Assembly: GCF_030518795.1 (NCBI RefSeq)
Contig: NZ_CP130427.1
Coordinates: forward strand, 558,001-622,000
From: Micromonospora sp. NBRC 110009
Lineage (GTDB): Bacteria; Actinomycetota; Actinomycetes; Mycobacteriales; Micromonosporaceae
Length of the DNA stretch: 64,000 bases
Direction of reading: 5' to 3'
The notes under the pieces were generated by a model. The model had not been told where the DNA came from and did not search any database. It saw only the letters and a list, made by a program, of their open reading frames with translations. The translations under genes were made by a program, and so were the position numbers. This document shows, one piece after another, positions 17,891-28,469 of the stretch (positions within the stretch are counted from its first letter, which is position 1; the number at the start of each line of letters is the position of its first letter).

Positions 17891-18571
17891 TCAGGCGCCC
17901 GGCAGCGGCGTCGGCGCGGTCTCCCGGGTCACCCGGCGCACCGCCCAGACGGTGATCAGCAGCAGCAGCGCGTACGGCGGGTAGCCCAGGGCGAGCCGGG
18001 CCACGCCGAGCGCGGTGTCCTGGTGGGCCAGGTAGAGCCCGGCCTGCACGCCCACCTTGGCCAGCCAGACCACGCCCCAGAGCACGGTGAGCTGGGTGAA
18101 GGTTCGCACCAGCCGGGGGTCGTCCCGCCACTCCGAGCGCCCCTTGGCCACCAGCACCGACCAGATCCAACCCACCAGCGGCTGTCGGACCGCCGCCGAG
18201 ACCAGCAGGGCCAGGCCGTAACCGACGCCGTAGAGGATGCCGGGGAGGTAGAAGTCCCGCTCGTCGCCGGTCCGCCAGGCGATGGCGGCGCCGACGGCGA
18301 TGCCGACCAGGCCGTTGACCGCGTGCCGCACCGGCCGGCGCTGGGCCAGCCGCAGCCCGGCGATCAGCAGCGCCACCGCCACCGAGGCGATCACCGCCGG
18401 GCGCAGCTCCCCCACCACGTTGGCGATCACGAAGACGACCACGGGGATGCTCGACTCGACCAGGCCCCGCCAGCCGCCGAGCTGGTCGGCCATCTGCTCG
18501 GTGAGGCTGGGCAGTCGCTCGTCCTCGGGCCCGAGTTCCGGGTCGGTGGTGCGGTGCTGTCCGGTCGTCAC
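17891..18571 (-). CDS. DUF3159 integral membrane protein
   Basis: 226 residues from GTG 18571, overlapping the TGA of the OB-fold gene by four bases. A short cytoplasmic head (to about residue 35) leads into about six hydrophobic helices (IPVVVFVIANVVG, VIASVAVALLIAGL, VNGLVGIAVGAAIAW, LVGWIWSVLVA, LTVLWGVVWLAKVGVQAGLY, YALLLLITVWAV). The DUF3159 features GGWRGLVESSIPVVVF and RDFYLPGILYG are present. The function is unknown. The position next to an OB-fold protein and the two TrkA genes matches Rv2693c in M. tuberculosis. Confidence 0.85.
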   Translation of the reverse strand: MTTGQHRTTDPELGPEDERLPSLTEQMADQLGGWRGLVESSIPVVVFVIANVVGELRPAVIASVAVALLIAGLRLAQRRPVRHAVNGLVGIAVGAAIAWRTGDERDFYLPGILYGVGYGLALLVSAAVRQPLVGWIWSVLVAKGRSEWRDDPRLVRTFTQLTVLWGVVWLAKVGVQAGLYLAHQDTALGVARLALGYPPYALLLLITVWAVRRVTRETAPTPLPGA

Positions 18572-18948
18572 TTCGGCGACTCCAGCTCGTAGTACGGGTT
18601 GTAGATCACCTTGCGGTCGTCCCGGACGGCCATCCGGCCGCGGGCGGTGAGGTGCCGGCCCGGCTCGATCCCGGCGATGTGCCGGCGGCCCAGCCAGACC
18701 AGGGTGACCACGTCGTTGCCGTCGTACAGGTCCGCCTCCAGCGTGGGCAGGTTCGTCCGGGGCGTGTAGACCACCGTGCGGAGCCGCCCGGCGACCGAGA
18801 CCACCTGGCCCCGGCTGCACTGGTGGGCCGGCATGCCGCCGGACTCGGCGCTCTCCCGGCGCAGCTCCTGCGCCTCGATCTCGGACTCGCTCGCGGTGAG
18901 CCGTTGCAGGAGCCGCCGCAGCGACACCCGGCTCTCGTCGGTCGTCAT
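18568..18948 (-). CDS. small OB-fold nucleic-acid-binding protein
   Basis: 126 residues, ATG 18948 with GGAGG 4 nt upstream. A polar N-terminal helix (SLRRLLQRLTASESEIEAQE) leads to an OB-fold of the tRNA-anticodon/RecG wedge type: GQVVSVAGRLRTVVYTP, LEADLYDGNDVVTLVWLGRR, then IEPGRHLTARGRMAVRDDRK and VIYNPYYEL. This is the Rv2694c-like family; no substrate is known. It is the first gene of a two-gene operon with DUF3159. Confidence 0.8.
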   Translation of the reverse strand: MTTDESRVSLRRLLQRLTASESEIEAQELRRESAESGGMPAHQCSRGQVVSVAGRLRTVVYTPRTNLPTLEADLYDGNDVVTLVWLGRRHIAGIEPGRHLTARGRMAVRDDRKVIYNPYYELESPK

Positions 18949-19089
18949 GACCTCCGCGTCACCCTCTCCACCCGGGCCGGTCCGCGCCGGCGCTGGCTCG
19001 GCCCGATGCCGGAACCGTCCCGCCAGCGTACGCCGATCCGGCCCGGCCGCGGTGCCGGCGTCGGCCGGACCCGACGGCGGACACGCGGC

Positions 19090-19129
19090 GGGCCCGGCAC
19101 CGTCGACGAGAGCCGACGGGACCGGGCCC
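19090..19129 (-). terminator. nested hairpin downstream of the DUF3710 gene
   Basis: Outer arms GGGCCCGG (19090-19097) and CCGGGCCC (19122-19129) enclose an inner stem CCGTCG (19100-19105) and CGACGG (19114-19119). It lies 14 bp beyond the DUF3710 stop in a 194-bp gap that holds no gene. Confidence 0.65.
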
Positions 19130-19142
19130 GGCACGACAGGTC

Positions 19143-19790
19143 TCAGGCCTCGCCCTGCTGCGCGGCCTGCTGCTCGGCCACCTCGCGGGGCAGCCGCAGC
19201 GGCAGCGGCTCGCGGACCGGCTTGGCCTCGTGGCCCCGGTCGACCACCAGGCCGTCGAGGCAGAGCGCCAGCGGGCCGGCCGCGACCGGGTTGTTGGCCG
19301 CCTCGCCCTGGTAGACGCCCCGGACCATCCAGCGCGGCCCGTCGATGCCGACGAAGCGCAGGTCGGTCGGGCCGTCCGGGGTACGCACCCGGGCGAGCAG
19401 CTCGGTGCCGTACTCCCCCTCGATCTCCTGGGCGGCGGCACCGTCCTTGCCCAGCGACTGCCGGATCTCCTCGCGCACCTCGTCCCAGATGCCCTCGGAG
19501 CGCGGCGCGGCGAAGACGCCGAGCTGGAGGGCGTTCTGGCCGTGCACCAGCACGACCTGCTGGATCACGCCCTGCGGGTCGGCCTGCACCCGCACCTCCA
19601 CGTCCGGCACCGCCGGGATCTGCAGGCTGCCCAGGTCCAACCGGGGCGCGTCGGGCGCCTCGGAGACGTCGTACGGGCCGCGGGACGGCGCCTGCGCGGT
19701 CTCCTCGGCCTCGTCGAGGTCGAGGACCTCGGCGTTCCGCTCGTCACGCGCGTGCCGCGCGCCCTCGGCCCGCTTACGGGAGAAGATCAC
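19143..19790 (-). CDS. DUF3710 protein
   Basis: 215 residues from GTG 19790 (MIFSRKRAEG), with GGAGGGTGG about 7 nt upstream. A charged N-terminal tail (RHARDERNAEVLDLDEAEE) precedes one soluble domain: RLDLGSLQIPAVPDVEVRVQ, VLVHGQNALQLGVFAAPRSE, GIWDEVREEIRQSL, GIDGPRWMVRGVYQG and DGLVVDRGHEAKPVREPLPL. These match DUF3710, an actinobacterial family of unknown role found next to dut (Rv2696c). It starts 25 bp after dut, so the two probably form an operon. Confidence 0.88.
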   Translation of the reverse strand: MIFSRKRAEGARHARDERNAEVLDLDEAEETAQAPSRGPYDVSEAPDAPRLDLGSLQIPAVPDVEVRVQADPQGVIQQVVLVHGQNALQLGVFAAPRSEGIWDEVREEIRQSLGKDGAAAQEIEGEYGTELLARVRTPDGPTDLRFVGIDGPRWMVRGVYQGEAANNPVAAGPLALCLDGLVVDRGHEAKPVREPLPLRLPREVAEQQAAQQGEA

Positions 19791-19815
19791 TGCGCCCACC
19801 CTCCGCTGTTCGCAC

Positions 19816-20313
19816 TCACCCTGCCACCTCTTCCGTCTGCCCGCCCGCCGGCGCCGGGACCAGCCCGGCGTGCCCGCCGGTCGATCCGTGCCCGCCGGCG
19901 CCGCGCCGGGACGTGGGCAGCTCCGCCACCGGCTGGAACTCGGCCCGTGCGACCCGCTGGACGACGAGCTGCGCGATCCGGTCCCCCCGGCTGATCTTCG
20001 CCGGTGTGTCCCGATCATGATTGATCAGGTTGACCAGGATCTCACCCCGGTAGCCGGCGTCGACCGTACCGGGCGCGTTGAGCACCGTCACGCCGAGCCT
20101 CGCCGCCAGCCCCGATCGGGGATGCACCAGGCCGACGTACCCCTCCGGCAGCGCGATGGCCACGCCGGTCGGGACCAGGGCCCGGCCACCGGGCGGCAGC
20201 TCCACGTCCGCGGCGGCCACCAGGTCCGCGCCGGCGTCGCCGGGATGGGCGTACGCCGGCAGCGGCAGCTCCGGGTCGAGCTGCCGTACGGGCACGGGTA
20301 CGACGTCTGTCAC
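19816..20313 (-). CDS. dut: deoxyuridine 5'-triphosphate nucleotidohydrolase (dUTPase)
   Basis: 165 residues from GTG 20313 with GGAAGA at -10. It hydrolyses dUTP to dUMP and diphosphate, keeping uracil out of DNA and feeding dTMP synthesis. All five trimeric dUTPase motifs are visible: [15 protein letters not shown] (1), [12 protein letters not shown] (2), [20 protein letters not shown] (3), [13 protein letters not shown] (4) and the C-terminal Gly-rich arm [11 protein letters not shown] (5, closes over the active site). It is divergent from the DUF3093 gene. Confidence 0.96.
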   Translation of the reverse strand: MTDVVPVPVRQLDPELPLPAYAHPGDAGADLVAAADVELPPGGRALVPTGVAIALPEGYVGLVHPRSGLAARLGVTVLNAPGTVDAGYRGEILVNLINHDRDTPAKISRGDRIAQLVVQRVARAEFQPVAELPTSRRGAGGHGSTGGHAGLVPAPAGGQTEEVAG

Positions 20314-20387
20314 GGTCTTCCTCTTCCGTCCGGTCCATGCGGGGGTGACCCTGCCATCCTGCCGGTTGGCCGGCCGGCCGTGCGCCG

Positions 20388-20393
20388 TACCCT
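20388..20393 (+). promoter_or_regulatory. -10 TACCCT with -35 TTGGCC before the DUF3093 gene
   Basis: TTGGCC (20366-20371), 16 nt, then TACCCT, ending 6 nt before the GTG at 20400. The message would be leaderless. Confidence 0.4.
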
Positions 20394-20399
20394 CGGACT

Positions 20400-20900
20400 G
20401 TGAGCCTGTCCTCGTCCTCGTCCACCCCGGCGCCCCCGGTGGGCACCGCCCGGGAGCACTCGGAGCGGCTGACGCTGCCCTGGTGGGCCTGGCCGGCCGC
20501 CCTGGCCGTGGCCGGGCTGCTCGCCGCCGAGCTCTGGATGGGTGCGACGGGGATGCGTGCCTGGCTGCCGTTCGTCGTGCTGATCCCGGCGGCCGTGGCC
20601 GCGCTGGCGTGGCTGGGCCGGATCCGGGTGGCGGTGCGCGACGGCGAGCTGTGGGTGGACGACGCCCACCTTCCGGTGCGCCACGTCGCCGACGCGGTCC
20701 CGCTGGACGCCGCCGGGCGGCGCGAGGTGCTGGGCGTCGGCGCCGACCCGCTCGCCTTCGTGGTGCAGCGGCCGTGGATCGGCGGCGCGGTCCAGGTGGT
20801 GCTGGACGACCCGGCCGACCCGACCCCGTTCTGGGTGGTGAGCACCCGGCGCCAGGTGGAGCTGGCCGCCGCGATCCTCGCCGCCCGCGACGCCGCCTGA
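20400..20900 (+). CDS. DUF3093 membrane protein
   Basis: 166 residues, GTG 20400. Two adjacent TM helices ([20 protein letters not shown] and [18 protein letters not shown], about residues 27-72) precede a small C-terminal soluble domain ([38 protein letters not shown]). This matches DUF3093 (Rv2698), always close to dut; the role is unknown. A Ser/Pro-rich head precedes the first helix. Confidence 0.85.
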   Translation: MSLSSSSSTPAPPVGTAREHSERLTLPWWAWPAALAVAGLLAAELWMGATGMRAWLPFVVLIPAAVAALAWLGRIRVAVRDGELWVDDAHLPVRHVADAVPLDAAGRREVLGVGADPLAFVVQRPWIGGAVQVVLDDPADPTPFWVVSTRRQVELAAAILAARDAA

Positions 20901-20912
20901 CCGGCCGAGCCG

Positions 20913-21773
20913 TCAGGGCAGGGCGGGACGGCCCCCGGGAAGTTCCCTGCCGCGGCGGCGCAGGTCGGTGCGGAGCTCGTCGGCCAGGGTCCGGGTGGCC
21001 CGGCGGTTGAGGTAGCCGGCGACGGCGGCGCCGGTCAGGAACGGCCCGAGCGTGGTCAGGTTCCGGCCGAACCGGCGCAGCAGGCTGTCCCGCAGTTCGC
21101 GGCGGGCCGCGGTGCTCAGCACGGCGCTCACCCCGACCCCCGGCATCATCGGGTTGATCCCCCGCTTGCTGGCCCAGGACTGCACCAGCGCGACCGCGCG
21201 CTGGGTGCCCCCGGTGGGCAGCGGGACCCGGTGGATCTCGTGCAGCTCGCCGATCAGCTTCAGCTCGATCGCCACCACCGAGACCGTCTCGGCGGCCAGC
21301 AGCACAGGCGCGGAGAGCAGCGTCGGGGTGACCGCCCACTCGACGGCGGCGACCCCGCCGCCGGCCGCGCCGACCCCGGCGGTGGCCCGGGCGGCGTTGC
21401 GGATCAGCCGCTCGGCGAGCTCGTCGTCGTCCAGGCCGGGGAAGTGCCGGCGGAGCGTGGCCAGGTCGCGGATCGGCACGTGCGGGGCGACCTCGGCGAC
21501 GGTGTCCGCCATCCAGCGGATGGCGGACCGGGGCTTGAACAGGTCGGTGAGGCCGCGGGCCCGCGCCTGGCCCACCAGCCGGGTGAGGAGCTGGCGGCGC
21601 CGGGCGGGGGCGATGTCGTCGGCGGTGAGCGCGGCGACGGTCGCGCCGAGCTCGTCGTCGGCGCCGCCCGGTACGGCCGGCGTGGGTTGCTCGGCTCCGC
21701 CGCTACCGGTCGGCTGCTCGGCGTCGGTCCCGTCGGCGCCCGGTCCCCCGGTCCGCCTGCTGCGCTCGCTCAC
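20913..21773 (-). CDS. conserved actinobacterial protein of unknown function
   Basis: 286 residues from GTG 21773 with GGGAGGGCGG 5 nt upstream. The first 45 residues are disordered (Gly/Pro/Glu). A helical region follows ([20 protein letters not shown]), then hydrophobic stretches ([40 protein letters not shown]) with the polar motif [19 protein letters not shown] between helices, and a final [19 protein letters not shown]. It resembles membrane-associated helical proteins; I recognise no domain. It is convergent with the DUF3093 gene. Confidence 0.65.
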   Translation of the reverse strand: MSERSRRTGGPGADGTDAEQPTGSGGAEQPTPAVPGGADDELGATVAALTADDIAPARRRQLLTRLVGQARARGLTDLFKPRSAIRWMADTVAEVAPHVPIRDLATLRRHFPGLDDDELAERLIRNAARATAGVGAAGGGVAAVEWAVTPTLLSAPVLLAAETVSVVAIELKLIGELHEIHRVPLPTGGTQRAVALVQSWASKRGINPMMPGVGVSAVLSTAARRELRDSLLRRFGRNLTTLGPFLTGAAVAGYLNRRATRTLADELRTDLRRRGRELPGGRPALP

Positions 21774-21905
21774 CCATCCGCCCTCCCGTGCTGCGCGGCG
21801 TGGCAGCCGCTGGTACGAGTCAAGCAGCTTCCGGCCGCCGGTGCACGGCGGCTCGAACAGCGGCGGCCCCGTCAAGGAGGCCGCCGCCGGTGATGCGCGT
21901 CGGGA

Positions 21906-22202
21906 TCAGACGCACTCGCGGCAGATCAGCTCGCCGTTGCGCTCGACCGCCAGCTGGCTGCGGTGGTGGACCAGGAAGCAGCGGCCGCACCGGAACTCGT
22001 CCTGCTGCATCGGTAGCACCTTGACCGTGAGCTCCTCGTCGGCGAGGTCGGCACCGGGCAGCTCGAAGCTCTCCGCCACTTCGGCCTCGTCGACGTCCAC
22101 GGCACCCGACTGTGAGTCGACCCGCCGGGCCTTGAGCTCTTCCAGGCTGTCCTCGCCGAGGTCGACCTCGTCGCGACGCGGGGCGTCGTAGTCGGTGGCC
22201 AT
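21906..22202 (-). CDS. DUF4193 zinc-ribbon-like protein
   Basis: 98 residues, ATG 22202 with GGGAGAG 7 nt upstream. An acidic N-terminal half (EVDLGEDSLEELKARRVD, VDVDEAEVAESFELPGADL) leads to two CxxC pairs (FRCGRCFLVH and LICRECV) that can hold one zinc. The family is DUF4193 (Rv2699c), conserved throughout actinobacteria and likely to contact nucleic acid or RNA polymerase; that role is inference. A 14-bp palindrome lies just upstream. Confidence 0.88.
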   Translation of the reverse strand: MATDYDAPRRDEVDLGEDSLEELKARRVDSQSGAVDVDEAEVAESFELPGADLADEELTVKVLPMQQDEFRCGRCFLVHHRSQLAVERNGELICRECV

Positions 22203-22608
22203 CGGTTTCACTCTCCCATATCGATATGGTCGCTTCCGGTTGTAACGCCGGAGGACGCTGTTTCGGTTCCGTTGGCCGGCCACCAAATGTGTCGGTCACC
22301 GGACCCGACCGGTCGGCCGGGTCCGCCAGAGAGGAACTTCCCCAGCGAGCGCGGAACCTTACCCCCCCTTTGGGCGAGGCATGTATACCGCCCTCGTGGC
22401 AGAGATGTACGCCCCTGCGCCCGAAGTTGTTCCCAATGTGACTCAGGCGACACGAAGATAGGGGTAGTAGTACCCGTTCCTCCGGTGGCGCGCCGGCATG
22501 TCGGACTGTTTCCACGCCACGGCCGGACAACCGTTAACCTCAGCGGCGTACTCGACGGCCGGCGGGCGACGGCCGCCGCCACCCAATCACGGTCCGGGGA
22601 GCGCCCAG
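22203..22608. other. 406-bp divergent intergenic region (DUF4193 / Cei)
   Basis: No gene is seen. It is less GC-rich than its surroundings. It holds the palindrome at 22216-22229, and TACAAC on the minus strand (22239-22244) as a possible -10 for DUF4193. TAACCT at 22535-22540 is a possible -10 for the Cei gene. The stretch 22375-22480 (ATGTATACCG ... GGGGTAGTAGTACCC) is unusually AT-rich and unassigned. Confidence 0.5.
22216..22229. promoter_or_regulatory. 14-bp perfect palindrome, possible operator
   Basis: CCATATCGATATGG is a perfect dyad with 8 A/T bases in a GC-rich genome, 14-27 nt upstream of the DUF4193 ATG. It would lie in the leader or overlap the promoter, where a dimeric regulator could bind. 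Confidence 0.4.
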
Positions 22609-23142
22609 ATGAGTTTTGCACGAGTGCGAGCACTCGTTGTCGTCGGTCTGCTGGCGGTGCTCGCCCTGGTCTTCGTCATCGTCGCGATGGTCAAGGACAG
22701 TCAGAGCAACGCGGGCACCGCAGAGGGCTGCCAGAAGGGCTGGCCGCTCGCCGACGTGACCCTGCGCGAGCCGAAGGACGTCAAGATCAACGTCTACAAC
22801 GGCACCGACGAGGTGGGCCTGGCCGGCAGCGTCGCGGACGACTTCCGCAACCGCAAGTTCCAGGTCAAGAAGGAGGGCAACGCCCCCAAGGCCGTGGACG
22901 AGGTCGCGGTGCTGCGCTACGGCCCCAAGGGCGTCGGCTCCGCGCACCTGTTGCGGGCCTATTTCCTCAACAACGCCAAGCTGGAACCCGACCTGAAGCG
23001 CAAGGACGACACCGTCGACGTGATCCTCGGCAACAGCTTCCAGCAACTGGCCACCACCACCGAGGTCAACCAGTCCCTCGGCGACCTCGGGGCGCCGGAG
23101 GCGCCGCCCGGCACCTGCCCGGAACCGGTCGAGAAGAAGTAG
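22609..23142 (+). CDS. Cei-like envelope protein with LytR C-terminal domain
   Basis: 177 residues, ATG 22609 with GGGGAG upstream. One N-terminal TM helix (VRALVVVGLLAVLALVFVIV, about 6-25) anchors an extracellular LytR_C domain: INVYNGTDEVGLAGSVADDF, VAVLRYGPKGVGSAHLLRAY and DDTVDVILGNSFQQLAT. It corresponds to Rv2700 (cei), needed for envelope integrity in M. tuberculosis, and has the same position between DUF4193 and suhB. No catalytic LytR domain is present, so this is a stand-alone C-terminal module. Confidence 0.85.
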   Translation: MSFARVRALVVVGLLAVLALVFVIVAMVKDSQSNAGTAEGCQKGWPLADVTLREPKDVKINVYNGTDEVGLAGSVADDFRNRKFQVKKEGNAPKAVDEVAVLRYGPKGVGSAHLLRAYFLNNAKLEPDLKRKDDTVDVILGNSFQQLATTTEVNQSLGDLGAPEAPPGTCPEPVEKK

Positions 23143-23195
23143 TCCTCGGGTATTCGGCCGACCCCTTGATCGCACATGATCCATAGGAATTCACG

Positions 23196-23234
23196 GAAAG
23201 AGTGGTCTTCCCTGGCGGGACGGCCACTCTTTTC
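23196..23234. terminator. bidirectional hairpin between the Cei and suhB genes
   Basis: GAAAGAGTGG (23196-23205) pairs with CCACTCTTTTC (23224-23234). A T-run in each arm gives a classical terminator in both directions between convergent genes. Confidence 0.8.
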
Positions 23235-23265
23235 GTGAACCGGGGCTCTCCGGCGGGCCGGTCGG

Positions 23266-24087
23266 TCAGGGGCCACCGGAGGCGTCGAGGGCGGCCAGCC
23301 GGGTGTGCAGCGGCTCGAACAGCGCCGGCGGCGCGGCGATCACCAGGTCCGGGCCCGGCGGCCGCCCGGCCAGCCCGGTCACCAGCAGCCCCGCCTCCCG
23401 GGCGACCAGCCCGCCCGCGGCCAGGTCCCAGGCGGCCAGCCCCTTCTCGTAGTAGGCGTCCACCTTCCCCTCGGCGGCCAGGCAGAGGTCCAGCGCCGCG
23501 GCGCCCATCCGGCGGATGTCCCGGACGTGCGGGATCAACTCGGCGACCACCCGCGCCTGGTGCGCCCGGCGGCCGGCGTCGTAGCCGAACCCGGTGGCGA
23601 CCAGCGCCTGCCCCAGGTCGGTCTCGGTGGAGCAGCCCAGCCGCTCCTCCTCCCGCCAGGCCCCGCCGCCCGCGGTGGCCGTCCACTCGTCACCGGTGGC
23701 GACGTTGCGCACCACCCCGGCCACCACCTCGCCGTCGACCTCGGCGGCGAGGGAGACCGCGCAGTACGGCAGCCCGTAGAGGTAGTTGACGGTGCCGTCG
23801 ATCGGGTCGATGACCCAGCGCACCCCGCTCTCGGCGGCCGGGTCGCCCGCGCCGGCGCCGTACTCCTCGCCCAGCACCGCGTCGTCCGGCCGGTGCTTCC
23901 GCAGGGCGTCGAGCACCTGCCGCTCCACCGCCCGGTCGGCGGCCGTGACCACGTCGGTGACGGTGCTCTTGGTCGCGGCGACCGAGACCCCCTCGGCCCG
24001 CATCCGCTGCGCGGTGGCGGCGGCGTCCCGGGCCACCGCCACGGCGATCTCCAACAGTTCCCGCGGCGTGGGCGCCGAGCGGATCAT
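23266..24087 (-). CDS. suhB: inositol monophosphatase family protein
   Basis: 273 residues, ATG 24087 preceded by GGGAAGGGG. It removes phosphate from inositol 1-phosphate (or a related sugar phosphate) using Mg2+. Metal-site motifs are all present: VLGEEYG (about 72-78), [15 protein letters not shown] (about 91-105) and the C-terminal [16 protein letters not shown]. Free inositol supports mycothiol and phosphatidylinositol synthesis in actinobacteria. It is divergent from sigA, as in Rv2701c. The close relatives CysQ and FBPase differ in motifs, so IMPase is preferred. Confidence 0.93.
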   Translation of the reverse strand: MIRSAPTPRELLEIAVAVARDAAATAQRMRAEGVSVAATKSTVTDVVTAADRAVERQVLDALRKHRPDDAVLGEEYGAGAGDPAAESGVRWVIDPIDGTVNYLYGLPYCAVSLAAEVDGEVVAGVVRNVATGDEWTATAGGGAWREEERLGCSTETDLGQALVATGFGYDAGRRAHQARVVAELIPHVRDIRRMGAAALDLCLAAEGKVDAYYEKGLAAWDLAAGGLVAREAGLLVTGLAGRPPGPDLVIAAPPALFEPLHTRLAALDASGGP

Positions 24088-24223
24088 GTTCGTCCCCTTC
24101 CCGCACGACCGAGGCTGCTCGAACCGTGCGCGGTATCATCCTTACAAAGTCCACATCTGCGCCGAATCGGCGGTCCACGCCGCCGGTACGCCGTGCGGCG
24201 CGGGATGATCGCCGTAGACGGCG

Positions 24224-24229
24224 TTACAA
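24224..24229 (+). promoter_or_regulatory. -10 hexamer TACAAT upstream of sigA
   Basis: TACAAT matches the consensus at five of six positions, 143 nt before the sigA GTG. A second candidate, TATCAT, is at 24134-24139. Neither has a good -35. The 285-bp region between suhB and sigA holds no gene. Confidence 0.4.
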
Positions 24230-24372
24230 TTCACCCTGCCCACGCGCCACGGACCGCCAGCGACCGGCCGGCCCGGGACACGGGGGTCCCTCAACGACAT
24301 CGCCCGACACGGCATTCCATGCTGCGCCGGACGACCCGGCCGTGCTCGCTCTTCGCCTCCGGAAGGTCATTC

Positions 24373-25983
<1,611 letters not shown>

Positions 25984-26227
25984 CCCCACACGTCAACGAG
26001 TCGTGTCGGTTTGATCACCAGCCGTACAACACTCTTTGGTGATCGGTCGGTTGCCTGTTTGTGATCGTTGGCGTGGCACCCTTGGTGCACGGCACACTGT
26101 CTTCCACGCCAGGTGTGACCTCCGTCCCCGACGGGCACACAGGGAAGGCAGGGCCCGAGAAGGGTGTTGCACGATAGGTGAGCAACCGAAGAGAGTGTTC
26201 ATCGGTGACGACCAGAGGAGGAAGGCG

Positions 26228-26461
26228 ATGACCCCGACCCTCACGCCGCCGCCCGAGACGGTGAGCCCCCCGGCCGCCGATGAACGGTGCGACCGCTGCA
26301 ATGCTGCCGGCAAGCTCCGGATCACTCTGGCGGGTGGGAGTGAGCTGGTGTTCTGTGGGCACCACGCGAACAAGTACGCGGAGGATCTCGTGAAGATCAC
26401 CGTGCGGTACGCGTCGGACCCGGAGTTCAGCTGGCGTGGCGCCGATCTGATGGCGAACTGA
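26228..26461 (+). CDS. DUF7455 small zinc-binding-type protein
   Basis: 77 residues, ATG 26228 with an excellent ribosome site (GAGGAGGAAGG). After a Pro-rich head (TPTLTPPPETVSPPAA) comes the compact motif CDRCNAAGKLRITLAGGSEL then VFCGHHANKY, a CxxC...CxHH set that could hold one metal ion. This matches DUF7455, a small actinobacterial family of unknown role. The 244 bp between sigA and this gene contains no other gene. A strong terminator follows. Confidence 0.85.
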   Translation: MTPTLTPPPETVSPPAADERCDRCNAAGKLRITLAGGSELVFCGHHANKYAEDLVKITVRYASDPEFSWRGADLMAN

Positions 26462-26484
26462 GCCGGTAACCAGATAACCGCGAC

Positions 26485-26528
26485 AGAGCCGGCCGGAGGC
26501 CCCGAAAGGGTGCTCCGGCCGGCTCTTT
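26485..26528 (+). terminator. strong intrinsic terminator after the DUF7455 gene
   Basis: 14-bp perfect arms AGAGCCGGCCGGAG (26485-26498) and CTCCGGCCGGCTCT (26513-26526), a 14-nt loop, then TTTCA. Confidence 0.85.
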
Positions 26529-26626
26529 CACATCCCCGCCCCGCCCCGCTCACTGCGGCGTCGATCATCGACATCGCCGCAAACCTCATGATCACCCGGA
26601 GGGGGTGAGGCCGGGCGGGAGCGCGG

Positions 26627-28429
26627 TCAGAGGGTCTGGACGGTGGCGATGCGCTCTTCGAGCTGCTCGATGGTGGCCTGGGCGCTCGGCGGGCCGCCGC
26701 AGAGGCGGCGCAGCTCGGCGTGGATCTTGCCGTGCGGCTGGCCGGTGTGGTGGTGCCGGGCGGCCACCAGGGCGTTCAGTTGCCGGCGGAGCGCCACCCG
26801 GCGCTGGGCGGCACTCATCGGGGGCGCAGCCACCGCCGGGGCCGCAGCGGCCGGCTCAGCGGGCTGCTGAGCGGCCCTGCGCCGCTGCGCGGCGAGCTGC
26901 TCGGCCTGTCGCTTGGTGAGCAGCATGGCAACCTGGTCGGCGGTGAGCAGCCCGGGAAGGCCGAGGTATTCCTCCTCCTCGGGGGTGCCCGCCTGGGCGG
27001 CGGTGCCGAAGGACGCGCCGTCGAAGATCACCTGGTCCAGCTCGGCGGTCGCGGAGAGCGCGGCGAACCTCTTCTCCAGCTCGCCGCTGGCCTGGTCGTC
27101 CCGCTGGGCACGCTCCAGCAGGTCGTCGTCGAAGCCGTCGGAGTCCTTCGGCTTGCCGAGCACGTGGTCCCGCTCGGCCTCCATCTCGCTGGCCAGCCCG
27201 AGCAGGTGCGGCACGCTGGGCAGGAAGACCGAGGCCGTCTCGCCGGGCCGGCGGGCCCGGACGAACCGGCCGATCGCCTGCGCGAAGTAGAGCGCGGTGC
27301 TGGCGCTGGTGGCATAGACGCCGACGGCCAGCCGAGGGATGTCGACGCCCTCGGACACCATCCGCACCGCGACGAGCCAGCGTTGCTCGGAGGCCGCGAA
27401 CGTCGCGATCCGCGCCGAGGCGCCCTGGTCGTCGGAGAGCACCACGGCAGCCTTCTCGCCGGTCAGCTGCTCGATCAGCTTCGCGTACGAGCGGGCGGTC
27501 TGCTGGTCGCTGGCGATCACCAGGCCGCCCGCGTCGGGCATGCCGGCGTTGCGCAGCACGGTCAGCCGGGCATCGGCGGCCCGCAGCACCTGCGGCATCC
27601 AGTCGCCCGCCGGATCCAGCGCGGTACGCCAGGCCTGGGCGATCAGGTCCTGGGTCATCGGCTCGCCCAGCCGCGCGGCCAACTCCTCCCCCGCGTTGGT
27701 GCGCCACCGGGTCTCCCCGGAGTACGCCAGGAAGAGCACCGGCCGGACCACGCCGTCGCGCAGCGCGTCGGAGTAGCCGTAGACCGAGTCGGCGCGGGAG
27801 CGCAACAGCCCGTCGCCACCGCGCTCGTAGCCGACGAACGGGATCGGGTTGTCGTCGGAGCGGAACGGCGTACCGGTGAGCATCAGCCGGCGCACCGCGG
27901 GCTCGAAGGCCGCCTTGACGCCGTCGCCCCAGGTACGCGAGTCGCCGGCGTGGTGGATCTCGTCGAGGATGACCAGCGTCCGCCGGGTCATGGTGCGCCG
28001 CCGGTGCACCTGCGGCGCCATGCCGACCTGTGCGTACGTGACGACGGCACCGTGGAAGTCGGCGGCGGAGTGCAGATCGGCGTTGCGGAAGGCGGCATCG
28101 AGCTGGATGCCGACCCGGGCCGCGGACTGGGCCCACTGGGTCTTCAGGTGCTCGGTCGGAGCGACCACCGTGACCGCGTCGATCGTGCCGTCGTTGAGCA
28201 GCTCGGCGGCGATCCGCAGGGCGAAGGTGGTCTTGCCGGCGCCGGGCGTCGCGACCGCGGTGAAGTCCTCGGTACGGCGGCGCAGGTACTCCACCATTGC
28301 CTTGCGTTGCCAGGCACGCAGGGGCGGGAACGTCTCGAGCGCCGGCAACCGCGGTGCCACGCGTAGCTCCTCTCCGCTCCAACGGCGGCGGGGCGAGCCC
28401 GGCCGAGGGCCACGGGTACCGCCGCCCAT
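26627..28429 (-). CDS. DEAD/DEAH-box (SF2) helicase
   Basis: 600 residues from ATG 28429 (GAGGG 8 nt upstream); ATG 28447 is an alternative. It is an ATP-dependent nucleic-acid translocase of the XPB/UvrB-like SF2 branch. Motif I AVATPGAGKTTFALRIAAEL lies at about residue 57, motif II LVILDEIHHAGDSRTWGDG, motif III RLMLTGTPFRSD, and motif VI FAQAIGRFVRARRPGE, with EGVDIPRLAVGVYATSAS in motif V. A C-terminal Ala/Gln-rich region (QRRRAAQQPAEPAAAAPAV) and a helical tail with HHHTGQPHGKIHAELRRLCG follow, absent from simple helicases. No nuclease domain is seen. A repair or RNA role cannot be decided from sequence. Confidence 0.88.
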   Translation of the reverse strand: MGGGTRGPRPGSPRRRWSGEELRVAPRLPALETFPPLRAWQRKAMVEYLRRRTEDFTAVATPGAGKTTFALRIAAELLNDGTIDAVTVVAPTEHLKTQWAQSAARVGIQLDAAFRNADLHSAADFHGAVVTYAQVGMAPQVHRRRTMTRRTLVILDEIHHAGDSRTWGDGVKAAFEPAVRRLMLTGTPFRSDDNPIPFVGYERGGDGLLRSRADSVYGYSDALRDGVVRPVLFLAYSGETRWRTNAGEELAARLGEPMTQDLIAQAWRTALDPAGDWMPQVLRAADARLTVLRNAGMPDAGGLVIASDQQTARSYAKLIEQLTGEKAAVVLSDDQGASARIATFAASEQRWLVAVRMVSEGVDIPRLAVGVYATSASTALYFAQAIGRFVRARRPGETASVFLPSVPHLLGLASEMEAERDHVLGKPKDSDGFDDDLLERAQRDDQASGELEKRFAALSATAELDQVIFDGASFGTAAQAGTPEEEEYLGLPGLLTADQVAMLLTKRQAEQLAAQRRRAAQQPAEPAAAAPAVAAPPMSAAQRRVALRRQLNALVAARHHHTGQPHGKIHAELRRLCGGPPSAQATIEQLEERIATVQTL

Positions 28430-28469
28430 GAAAAGGCCCTCGCGCATTCGGTGCCGCGAAGGCCGACTC

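Noticed and set aside
26527..26626. Second hairpin around GCGGCG-TCGATCATCGACAT-CGCCGC as a gene or repeat
   Set aside because: The stem is only six bases and lies in the downstream end of the helicase gene, where it may add to termination but is not distinct.
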